A DNA stretch of 43,120 nt from an uncultured Alphaproteobacteria bacterium (GTDB lineage: Bacteria > Pseudomonadota > Alphaproteobacteria > HIMB59 > GCA-002718135): the NCBI GenBank assembly GCA_902541215.1, contig CACBPV010000008.1, positions 1 to 43,120 on the forward strand, in the 5' to 3' direction. Below are positions 18,506 to 24,435 of the stretch, one piece after another. The position numbers and the translations under genes were made by a program. Below the pieces are notes generated by a model. That model was not told where the DNA came from. It did not search any database and worked only from the letters and a program-made list of their open reading frames with translations. Each line of letters opens with the position of its first letter. The stretch's first letter is position 1.

Positions 18506-18556
18506 GCAACCTTGCCAAGGTTGAAGTCGAGGGTTCGAATCCCTTCGCCCGCTCCA
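18506..18556 (+). repeat. tRNA-Gly 3' fragment, attachment core copy 2
   Basis: 51 bp identical to 17151-17201, from tRNA base 26 through the anticodon stem, T arm, acceptor and CCA. The base before it is G, where the intact tRNA has C; this is true of all four fragments. It marks the island 1/island 2 junction. Confidence 0.95.
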
Positions 18557-18603
18557 TGTTTTCTCCCGAAAATTGAATCATGAAGCGTCGAAGAAATCGT
18601 TAA

Positions 18604-18620
18604 GTAGCCCTTGCGTAGCA
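18604..18620 (+). repeat. Island 2 left arm-type repeat pair (GTAGC type)
   Basis: GTAGCCCTTGCGTAGCAAA: GTAGC at 18604 and 18615, period 11, 47 bp after the core. It is a weaker repeat than in the other islands, supported by its position and by the similar pair at the other end. Confidence 0.45.
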
Positions 18621-18640
18621 AATAGGTTAATCTTTTATAT

Positions 18641-18901
18641 TTATTTTTGAATAAATCTTTTCATAGTATCAAAAACAACACCATGCTTTTCAGCCTCATT
18701 TTTCACTTCATCTGAACTAAGTACTTTGTCCATTACTTCTTCATCTAAAACATTAAAGCATATTGAAACGTGATTCGAATTTTCGGTATCTACAAAATCT
18801 ACAATATTATCAGCAAACTTTGAGAAAGTTTTTACTCTTTCATCATTAAAAGATAACCACTCATCAACATTTTTTACTTCATGACTAATTATTTGTAACA
18901 T
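18641..18901 (-). CDS. Small dimeric alpha/beta-barrel-like protein, unknown function
   Basis: An 86-residue protein starting MLQIISHEVKNVDEWLSF. I chose the ATG at 18901 rather than one 11 codons upstream because a near-perfect Shine-Dalgarno (AAGGAGG, 18906-18912) sits 4 bp before it. The pattern (beta strand, KNVDEW, helix, VSICFNVLDEEVMDKVLSSD, helix) resembles the ferredoxin-like fold of dimeric alpha/beta-barrel proteins (antibiotic-monooxygenase or stress-response barrel types). No catalytic residue can be named. It is the only gene of island 2, transcribed against the others. Confidence 0.65.
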   Translation of the reverse strand: MLQIISHEVKNVDEWLSFNDERVKTFSKFADNIVDFVDTENSNHVSICFNVLDEEVMDKVLSSDEVKNEAEKHGVVFDTMKRFIQK

Positions 18902-18992
18902 TTTACCTCCTTGATATTTATTAAAATCTATCAAATCAAATTATTATAAAAAAGTGTAATATTTAATATTATTTAGAAAAAGTATTTTTAAC

Positions 18993-19010
18993 TAGCCCCC
19001 AAGTAGTCCT
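18993..19010 (+). repeat. Island 2 right arm-type repeat pair (TAGCC type)
   Basis: TAGCCCCCAAGTAGTCCT: TAGYCC at 18993 and 19004, period 11, about 74 bp before the core. It shares TAGCCC with the left pair at 18605, in the same orientation. Degenerate; supported by geometry. Confidence 0.45.
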
Positions 19011-19084
19011 GCAAATTTATATAAATTTATTTATTACAAATATTTTCTTAATATTTGGTCAATAATAAACAAGCAATATATTTG

Positions 19085-19135
19085 GCAACCTTGCCAAGGT
19101 TGAAGTCGAGGGTTCGAATCCCTTCGCCCGCTCCA
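19085..19135 (+). repeat. tRNA-Gly 3' fragment, attachment core copy 3
   Basis: 51 bp identical to the 3' part of tRNA-Gly (17151-17201), preceded by G. It marks the island 2/island 3 junction. Confidence 0.95.
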
Positions 19136-19181
19136 AGTAAACAGCCATTATTTTAGTTTCTTGTAACGCTGTAAAGTGATC

Positions 19182-19200
19182 ACGCGCCACTCACGCGTCA
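19182..19200 (+). repeat. Island 3 left arm-type repeat pair (ACGCGTCA type)
   Basis: ACGCGCCACTCACGCGTCA: ACGCGYCA at 19182 and 19193, period 11, 46 bp after the core. The GC-rich motif stands out sharply in AT-rich DNA and recurs at 19925-19943. Confidence 0.7.
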
Positions 19201-19252
19201 GTTTGTTGAAAAAATAATTTAAAATTTTATTAATTATGTTAATTTAATTAAT

Positions 19253-19867
19253 ATGTTTAATAAAAAAAACTACGCCATCATCTTATTAGCACTGTTATTT
19301 TCACTAAACTCAAGAGCTGGTTCATGGACTGATTGGAAAGAGGTTGATACTATTTCTTTTGTCCCAATTACTTTTACTGATATTAATGATGTTATAGGGA
19401 ATGGAACTTTTTATAGCTGGTATTCAGAAGGTAAATTGGATGCTGGAAAAATAGCTTATCAATACTGGACTGAAAACTATACTGAAAATGGATACTTACT
19501 AATAAACTTAGTTAAAATGCCTCCAAGTTTTGTAATTACGGGCAGTGGAAACGATAAAAAGTATATAAGAGATCAAGCTGAATTTATTTTAAACGTTGAA
19601 AGAAAAAATAATCCTCTAAAAGGTATTAGTAAAAAAGATATTGAAAGATACAGAGATGTTTACAATAATGTAGTACCATATGTATTTTTTGATTATGACA
19701 ATTCAGTATGTATTATAATTAAAAAAGGATATTACAGAGGTACGTCTGGATATGAAGAAGATGCTCGAGATGTTGAAACCCTTGTTGCTGTATTTTGCAA
19801 GCAAAACGGCACAATAGATCAAGCCTTTGCTCAGAGGTTAATTAATTCGATTGAAATAAAAAAATAA
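19253..19867 (+). CDS. Secreted protein of unknown function
   Basis: A 204-residue protein I do not recognise. The signal peptide (residues 1-22, FNKKNYAIILLALLFSLNSRAG) is clear, so the product is periplasmic or exported. The mature part is mixed alpha/beta and rich in aromatic residues (SWTDWKEVD, FYSWYSEG, KGYYRGTSGYEEDARD), with only two cysteines (CIIIKK, VFCKQNG) that could pair. There is no membrane segment after the signal and no enzyme signature. It is the sole cargo gene of island 3, on the same strand as the tRNA. Confidence 0.65.
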   Translation: MFNKKNYAIILLALLFSLNSRAGSWTDWKEVDTISFVPITFTDINDVIGNGTFYSWYSEGKLDAGKIAYQYWTENYTENGYLLINLVKMPPSFVITGSGNDKKYIRDQAEFILNVERKNNPLKGISKKDIERYRDVYNNVVPYVFFDYDNSVCIIIKKGYYRGTSGYEEDARDVETLVAVFCKQNGTIDQAFAQRLINSIEIKK

Positions 19868-19924
19868 ATAATTTCAATAATATATTTTTGATATTACTAA
19901 ACTATTATTTATTTTCTTATGAAT

Positions 19925-19943
19925 GCGCGTCAGCTACGCGTCA
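19925..19943 (+). repeat. Island 3 right arm-type repeat pair (ACGCGTCA type)
   Basis: GCGCGTCAGCTACGCGTCA: (A/G)CGCGTCA at 19925 and 19936, period 11, 70 bp before the core. Same motif and orientation as the left pair at 19182. Confidence 0.7.
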
Positions 19944-20013
19944 GTTGATGTTTATTTTTTTCGTAAAAAATGATAATGTTTCATTAAGAAAAGGTGCTTC
20001 TCCATGGTAACGG

Positions 20014-20064
20014 GCAACCTTGCCAAGGTTGAAGTCGAGGGTTCGAATCCCTTCGCCCGCTCCA
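20014..20064 (+). repeat. tRNA-Gly 3' fragment, attachment core copy 4
   Basis: 51 bp identical to the 3' part of tRNA-Gly (17151-17201), preceded by G. It marks the island 3/island 4 junction. Confidence 0.95.
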
Positions 20065-20111
20065 ATAAATCTCCCAAAAAAATAATTTTTTTTCTTTTTT
20101 AGTCTTTTTAC

Positions 20112-20131
20112 GTCCCACATATGTCCCACTT
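20112..20131 (+). repeat. Island 4 left arm-type repeat pair (GTCCCAC type)
   Basis: GTCCCACATATGTCCCACTT: GTCCCAC at 20112 and 20123, period 11, 47 bp after the core. Read on the other strand it resembles the island 1 type (GGGACA, five bases, GGGAC), but reversed. Confidence 0.7.
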
Positions 20132-20141
20132 AGAACGCTTT

Positions 20142-20161
20142 GGGGCAAGTTGGGGACACTT
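20142..20161 (+). repeat. Degenerate extra repeat pair, GGGACACTT-like
   Basis: GGGGCAAGTTGGGGACACTT: the second half equals the island 1 arm motif GGGACACTT and the first half is a decayed copy 11 bp before it. It may be the remnant of another element end inside island 4. Confidence 0.35.
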
Positions 20162-20319
20162 TATATATAAAATGACACAACGCATTAATTTTATAAAAAA
20201 ATTATACCTAATTTTGTTACCAGATATAAACTTTTAAAAATACTAATTAAATTTATTAAAAAAAATAAATATTTAAATTTGTAATATTAAATTAAAATTA
20301 TTTTTCTAAAAATTTTTTA

Positions 20320-21147
20320 GTGTTTAAAAATATTTTTTTGGCTTCATATCCTAAATCTGGAAATACTTGGCTTAGATCAATAATTCTTTCCTCACTACAA
20401 CAAAACAATATTATCAATATAAAAGATTTATCAAAAATAAGATTGTTATCAGATAAAATGAACTTCATTTCATTTAAAAATAAGATTTATGATAAAAAAG
20501 GATTGATAGATTATGATTGGATGTCAAAAAACCTTATTTTATGTCAGAAAAAACTTAATGAAAAAACTAAATATAATTTTTTTTTTAAAACTCATAGTGT
20601 GAGGCACAAAAGTTTTACAAATAAAACTGTAAATGCAGGTTTTATTTATATTGTCCGAGATCCTAGAGATATAGTTGTATCATTAAGTAATTTTACAGGA
20701 ATAAATTTGGATGAAGCTATAAATCAAATTGTTTTTAATAAACAACTAATGACGAATGCAAATGGCGCTAGAGAATTGGTTTCCAATTGGGATTTAAATA
20801 TAAAATCTTGGTTAGAATACAAAAGTGTCCCAAGTTTATTTATTAGATATGAAGATCTATTATTTAAATCAAATAACACAATATTAAAAATTATTACTTT
20901 TATAAATATAATTACGAATAAAAATATTTTAAATAATAAAAAAAATATTGATGAAATTGCAAAAAATACCAGCTTTAAAACATTACAATTTCAAGAAGCC
21001 TTAAATGGTTTTGATGAAGCATCTAAGCATTCAAAATTTTTTAGATCAGGTACATCTAATCAATGGAAAGATATATTATCTAATTCACAAGCTAAGCTTA
21101 TTGAGAAAAACTTAAAATCAATGATGAGATATTTTAATTATATTTAG
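20320..21147 (+). CDS. PAPS-dependent sulfotransferase
   Basis: A 275-residue cytosolic-type sulfotransferase that would move sulfate from PAPS to an acceptor hydroxyl. The 5'-phosphosulfate loop is FLASYPKSGNTWLRSII (residues 6-22), the 3'-phosphate motif is YIVRDPRDIVVSLSNF (near residue 112), and the C-terminal region has GTSNQWKDILSNSQ, matching the family G..G.WK element. The start is GTG; no ATG lies upstream in frame before a stop. The acceptor is unknown, but the nearby accessory genes for glycosyl transfer and methylation suggest a surface glycan. It is the only protein gene of island 4. Confidence 0.88.
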   Translation: MFKNIFLASYPKSGNTWLRSIILSSLQQNNIINIKDLSKIRLLSDKMNFISFKNKIYDKKGLIDYDWMSKNLILCQKKLNEKTKYNFFFKTHSVRHKSFTNKTVNAGFIYIVRDPRDIVVSLSNFTGINLDEAINQIVFNKQLMTNANGARELVSNWDLNIKSWLEYKSVPSLFIRYEDLLFKSNNTILKIITFINIITNKNILNNKKNIDEIAKNTSFKTLQFQEALNGFDEASKHSKFFRSGTSNQWKDILSNSQAKLIEKNLKSMMRYFNYI

Positions 21148-21154
21148 AAGATAA

Positions 21155-21244
21155 TGGCGGAGAGAGTGAGATTCGAACTCACGAACGAGTTGCCCCGTTG
21201 CCGGTTTTCAAGACCGGTGCTTTCAACCGCTCAGCCATCTCATT
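21155..21244 (-). pseudogene. tRNA-Ser(TGA), nearly complete but acceptor stem broken
   Basis: On the minus strand this is a 90-nt tRNA-Ser with long variable arm, anticodon TGA, T arm GTGAG TTCGAAT CTCAC, 3' acceptor TCTCTCC, discriminator G and encoded CCA. The 5' acceptor reads AATGAGA where GGAGAGA is needed, so the first three pairs are lost. The break lies a few bases from the island's right arm pair. It is probably a captured, non-functional copy, but a tRNA caller may report it, and residual function cannot be excluded. Confidence 0.75.
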
Positions 21245-21249
21245 TTCGT

Positions 21250-21269
21250 GTCCCACTTACGTCCCACTT
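21250..21269 (+). repeat. Island 4 right arm-type repeat pair (GTCCCAC type)
   Basis: GTCCCACTTACGTCCCACTT: GTCCCAC at 21250 and 21261, period 11, 64 bp before the last core. Same motif and orientation as the pair at 20112. Confidence 0.7.
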
Positions 21270-21333
21270 TATTTAAAATTTCTAAGCTGCGATAGAATAT
21301 TTATTAAGAAAATCAATAACTCAATCGTACTTG

Positions 21334-21384
21334 GCAACCTTGCCAAGGTTGAAGTCGAGGGTTCGAATCCCTTCGCCCGCTCCA
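21334..21384 (+). repeat. tRNA-Gly 3' fragment, attachment core copy 5 (distal end)
   Basis: 51 bp identical to the 3' part of tRNA-Gly (17151-17201), preceded by G. No repeat pair is visible in the 200 bp after it, so it is probably the far boundary of the array. Confidence 0.95.
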
Positions 21385-21578
21385 AAATTAATAATCCTAA
21401 AAAAAATAGCACAAGAGTAGCCAATTGTTTAACAAATTTTAATGGTTTGCCTCTTTGGATATTTGTCTTTCTTCGGATAACAAAATTATTTCTGCCTCAT
21501 TAAGTTACCAATTTCGTTTCAGTTGAATGACAAAAACCTAAAATTATGATGTGCCCTTTTTTATTAACTGCTTTAATA

Positions 21579-22115
21579 TTATTTTGTTATTTCAACTATA
21601 ACATCATCGTTTCTATCTTTTAATTTTCTAAAATCAAAAATTTTAGCATTATGACTTAAACGTCTAAAAAATATTCCAACACTATCTATATTCCTAACAT
21701 CCTCTATAATATACAAACCTTTACGTTTGAGTTTGTGATACAAAATCGCAAAAGTAAATATTTGATCAGTAAAAATATGTGAGCCATCATCAATTATTAA
21801 GTCTAGGCTATCTATAGAGCTAAAAGTTTTTGAATCAGTTGCGTCTCCCTTTATTACTGTAATTCTTTTATTTGATGGTTTATAATCAATTTTTTCAATT
21901 TCTACTCCTATTATCTTAGAGTTAGGAAAATATTCACTCCACATTTCCAATGACAATCCAGTTGAAACACCTATTTCAAGTATGTTTAGTCTTTCATATC
22001 TAATATCAATAAATCTTTTATTATAATATTTTTCTATATAGCTATGAGCCGTACCTTTATCGCCAGAGCCTTCAGGTGATGAATATTTATTATAAATTTC
22101 ATTTAATGTTTTCAT
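21579..22115 (-). CDS. SAM-dependent methyltransferase, CmcI/O-methyltransferase-like
   Basis: A 178-residue class I methyltransferase. The SAM-binding motif I is NILEIGVSTGLSLEMW (about residue 45), followed by the acidic strand KIIGVEIEKID, then GDATDS and the metal or catalytic segment LDLIIDDGSHIFTDQ. This pattern, with DDGSH, is typical of the cephalosporin hydroxylase/sugar O-methyltransferase group. It begins KTLNEIYNKYSSPEGSGDKGTAHSY, the usual opening of glycan-linked members. The substrate is probably a sugar of a surface polymer. It is the first gene beyond the island array, on the minus strand. Confidence 0.8.
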   Translation of the reverse strand: MKTLNEIYNKYSSPEGSGDKGTAHSYIEKYYNKRFIDIRYERLNILEIGVSTGLSLEMWSEYFPNSKIIGVEIEKIDYKPSNKRITVIKGDATDSKTFSSIDSLDLIIDDGSHIFTDQIFTFAILYHKLKRKGLYIIEDVRNIDSVGIFFRRLSHNAKIFDFRKLKDRNDDVIVEITK

Positions 22116-22179
22116 TCTAAATCTTTAAATTTTTTACTATGAATTTGACTGATTGTTTTTTTATTTAATATAAATAAAT

Positions 22180-22866
22180 TCATTTATTTAAAATATTATT
22201 TTGTAATATTTCTAAATCTTTAGAAAAATATTTTCCTGAAACTTTTTCATAGATATAATGATCATAATTTATCCAATTTCTAGAACGTCGCCCAGTTTTA
22301 TCTTTTGAATGATTAAATTTAAGATGATTAAAAATAACTTCTTTTATTTCGATAAAACGATCTAGTTCTATTGCTAAATTTTGTGTGTATTTATCTAAAT
22401 ATCTATGCATAAAAAAAGGTGGAACAAAATATCCTAAAGTTTCTACCCACTTTTTATGTACAGTAGGATGCGGACATCGCATAAATTTACCCTGTGGTTT
22501 ATCTGTGCGCCCATCATCAACTGTAATAACAAATATTTTATCAGCATATTTACTTGCTTCATTTTCAATAATTTTGTCCCATCCTTTAGTAAGAATTTCA
22601 ACATCATCACCTATTAAAGTTAACAAATCTCCTTTTGTAGCAAAGGCCATTTGATTCCAGAGATAGCTTGTGGGCATACTTTCAGAAACAAAATATTTTT
22701 CTATACCGTTTATTTTAAACAAGTTTACATATTCATCAAAAAAACTATCCTCTCTTTGAATACAAAAGTGTAATTCATTAATATCTGACTGTGTGTTGAT
22801 AAAAGATTTATAAAGATTTAAAGCTTGTTTGGGTCTTCCTCTAGTAGGACAAAGTAGAGATATCAT
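22180..22866 (-). CDS. GT2-like glycosyltransferase
   Basis: A 228-residue protein with a GT-A type start (ISLLCPTRGRPKQALNLYKS) and the metal-binding acidic motif LLTLIGDDVEILTKGWD near residue 88. A late acidic/His region follows (RYLDKYTQNLAIELDR, FNHLKFNHSKDKTGRRSRNW). No membrane segment. Likely transfers a sugar in the cytosol. Together with the methyltransferase 64 bp downstream on the same strand it forms a small accessory pair. The donor and acceptor are unknown. Confidence 0.65.
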   Translation of the reverse strand: MISLLCPTRGRPKQALNLYKSFINTQSDINELHFCIQREDSFFDEYVNLFKINGIEKYFVSESMPTSYLWNQMAFATKGDLLTLIGDDVEILTKGWDKIIENEASKYADKIFVITVDDGRTDKPQGKFMRCPHPTVHKKWVETLGYFVPPFFMHRYLDKYTQNLAIELDRFIEIKEVIFNHLKFNHSKDKTGRRSRNWINYDHYIYEKVSGKYFSKDLEILQNNILNK

Positions 22867-22947
22867 TTAAAATTTATTTAATTTTCCATTATTTATACAT
22901 TTATTATTTTTATTTTACAAATTATCCACTGATGTTACATAGAACTA

Positions 22948-23631
22948 ATGAAAATCGCAAATTTATTCCCCCTTGCAATTGGCCAAGACACTATCAATTT
23001 GGATGAGGCTGAAAGACTACTTTTGGTTAATGAGATAAATAAAATGAGAGCCAGAGAACTTGAAGTTAATAAATCTTCATATGCTTGGACTGGCGATACA
23101 AAAGGTCATGAGTTTTTATTTCAAAATGATTTATTTAAAAATTTAGCAAAAAAAATCTCACACACAGTGATTAAATATCTAAAAACTTTAGAAATTAATA
23201 CTGATTTATTAGATATATATTATCAAAGATCATGGGCGACTTTTACAGAAGAATTACAACAAATAAACTTTCACACTCACTCCCAATCTAATATAAGTTT
23301 TGCTTATTATTTGTTAAAACCAGCTAATTCAGGTGGAATAATTTTTAAATCCAATCAACAACAGAACGAAATAGCAAAAAATATATTCACGGAAAGTAAA
23401 ATTGAAAAATCTCTAATAAATAAAGCAAATGTTTATAATTCTGATAAATCTTTTTTTGATCTAGCTCAAGATTCTATAGTTATTTTTCCATCTAAAACAC
23501 CTCATGCTACAACTCCTAATAAATCAAAATCAATTAGAATATCAATATCTGGAGACATTACTATTATGTTAAAAGATAGTTCGGGCTTTGAGCACATAAT
23601 GCCCAATTTTAATCATTGGACAAAATTTTAG
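22948..23631 (+). CDS. Putative 2-oxoglutarate/Fe(II) oxygenase, TIGR02466-like
   Basis: A 227-residue protein resembling the putative 2OG-Fe(II) oxygenase family common in marine bacteria and phages. It starts KIANLFPLAIGQ, the usual opening of this family. The region RSWATFTEELQQINFHTHSQ, followed by NISFAYYLLKPANSGGIIF, corresponds to the first metal-binding strand pair. IVIFPSKTPHATTPNKSKS with SIRISIS corresponds to the distal His and the 2OG-binding Arg. Substrate unknown. Divergent from the glycosyltransferase gene upstream. Confidence 0.65.
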   Translation: MKIANLFPLAIGQDTINLDEAERLLLVNEINKMRARELEVNKSSYAWTGDTKGHEFLFQNDLFKNLAKKISHTVIKYLKTLEINTDLLDIYYQRSWATFTEELQQINFHTHSQSNISFAYYLLKPANSGGIIFKSNQQQNEIAKNIFTESKIEKSLINKANVYNSDKSFFDLAQDSIVIFPSKTPHATTPNKSKSIRISISGDITIMLKDSSGFEHIMPNFNHWTKF

Positions 23632-23668
23632 GAATTAAAAAAAAGAAACTGTTTTTAATAAATAGACC

Positions 23669-24430
23669 ATGAAAAATCCAATTGTAATCTATACGGATCA
23701 CATTGTTAGTAGAACAGTATGTTACAATTTTGCAAAGGGATCTGGCTCTCTTCTTTGCGATGTAAAAAACTTTAAAGAATATAACAAAACAATTGCTACC
23801 TATGGGATTTTAAGAGGTACCTATGAGATTATAAAAAAAGTAAATAACTATTATTATATGGATCATGGGTATTTTAATCAATCAAAAAGAATATTTAATA
23901 ATAACAAGACAGAAATAGTAAATCTTGATGGCTACTTCCGGATTGTTTTTAATAACTTTATTCATAATGGTGAAGGTGACTTTCCGAATGATAGATTTGA
24001 TAAATTAAATTTAAAAATTTCTGATCGTAACAAATCAGGGAGTTATATTGTAATGTCCGAACCTTCAGAAAGTATGAAAAAATTATACAACGTCTTAAAC
24101 TGGTCAGAAGATACAAAAAAAATTATTAAAAAGTTTTCAGATAGAAAGATAATATTACATAATAAGTATTCAAAAAAACCACTAAATGAATTGCTGAAAA
24201 ATGCTTGGGCATTTGTCAGTCTTCAATCCACAGCTGGCTTTAATGCTATGCTTGATGGCGTTCCTGCTTATTTCACTGAAAATACACTTAAAAATATTAA
24301 CAACATAGAAGATATTGAAAACCCCACTATCAATTACAAAATTTTTAATAATCTAGCTTATGGCCAATGGACATTGAAAGAAATGGCAAGTGGAGAAGCT
24401 TGGGAACATATAGCTCATTATAACAAGTAA
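23669..24430 (+). CDS. Possible glycosyltransferase-like (capsule-type) protein
   Basis: A 253-residue protein without a certain family. The C-terminal half has features of GT-B type capsule or CDP-glycerol transferases: a nucleotide-facing KIILHNKYSKKPLNELLKNA, then AWAFVSLQSTAGFNAMLDGV with PAYF, equivalent to the 'no-one-home' donor site where a Ser/Thr-Gly-Glu-like turn is followed by a helix. The N-terminal half has YYYMDHGYF. It follows the oxygenase gene by 37 bp on the same strand and probably shares its transcript. Similar proteins occur in marine phages. Confidence 0.45.
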   Translation: MKNPIVIYTDHIVSRTVCYNFAKGSGSLLCDVKNFKEYNKTIATYGILRGTYEIIKKVNNYYYMDHGYFNQSKRIFNNNKTEIVNLDGYFRIVFNNFIHNGEGDFPNDRFDKLNLKISDRNKSGSYIVMSEPSESMKKLYNVLNWSEDTKKIIKKFSDRKIILHNKYSKKPLNELLKNAWAFVSLQSTAGFNAMLDGVPAYFTENTLKNINNIEDIENPTINYKIFNNLAYGQWTLKEMASGEAWEHIAHYNK

Positions 24431-24435
24431 TTTTA

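Larger units (their letters stand above)
17202..18556 (+). mobile_element. Island 1: integrase-less tRNA-Gly satellite (1355 bp)
   Basis: The unit from the end of intact tRNA-Gly to the end of the first 51-bp core copy. In order: CTCCCAAAAA at +7 after the core, an 11-bp-period repeat pair (17239), a secreted-protein gene, a tRNA-Ser fragment, a second repeat pair of the same type (18422), TTAAGAAAAGG at -30, and the core. No recombinase gene is present. Because each new insertion remakes the tRNA, this tRNA-proximal island should be the latest arrival (inference). Confidence 0.8.
18557..19135 (+). mobile_element. Island 2: minimal tRNA-Gly satellite (579 bp)
   Basis: The smallest unit: CTCCCGAAAA at +7 after the core, a repeat pair of GTAGC type (18604), one minus-strand gene, a similar pair (18993), AT-rich sequence and the next core. 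The -30 TTAAGAAAA box seen in the other islands is absent. From the gene start at 18901 to the next gene at 19253, only repeats, the core and AT-rich flank are visible. Confidence 0.75.
19136..20064 (+). mobile_element. Island 3: tRNA-Gly satellite (929 bp)
   Basis: Bounded by core copies 3 and 4. It holds repeat pairs of ACGCGTCA type at both ends (19182, 19925), one secreted-protein gene and TTAAGAAAAGG exactly 30 bp before the next core. The +7 CTCCC box is not recognisable here. No integrase. Confidence 0.8.
20065..21384 (+). mobile_element. Island 4: tRNA-Gly satellite with sulfotransferase (1320 bp)
   Basis: The distal unit, between core copies 4 and 5. It has CTCCCAAAAA at +7, a GTCCCAC repeat pair (20112), a degenerate extra pair (20142), a sulfotransferase gene, a nearly full tRNA-Ser on the minus strand, a second GTCCCAC pair (21250), TTAAGAAAA at -30, and the last core. 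Being furthest from the tRNA, it should be the oldest insertion (inference). No further arm pair follows the last core. Confidence 0.8.

Noticed and set aside
19941-20129. Minus-strand frame of 62 codons containing GEGIRTLDFNLGKV
   Set aside because: It is the antisense of the tRNA-Gly core plus the GTCCCAC repeat pair; such tRNA-derived frames are a known annotation artefact.
17202-21384. Integrase or transposase gene inside the islands
   Set aside because: All four cargo frames were read; none has the Arg...His-x-x-Arg...Tyr pattern of tyrosine recombinases, a serine recombinase or a DDE motif. No frame is large enough elsewhere in the islands.
17127-21384. CRISPR array
   Set aside because: The 51-bp repeats are spaced by 0.5-1.3 kb of gene-bearing DNA and match a tRNA; spacing and content do not fit CRISPR.
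21198-21503. Plus-strand frame of 101 codons across the tRNA-Ser and core 5
   Set aside because: It runs through the antisense of tRNA-Ser, the arm pair and the tRNA core, with no coding features or ribosome binding site.
21385-21578. Fifth island after the last core
   Set aside because: No 11-bp-period pair at the expected distance and no further core downstream; only AT-rich sequence is visible.
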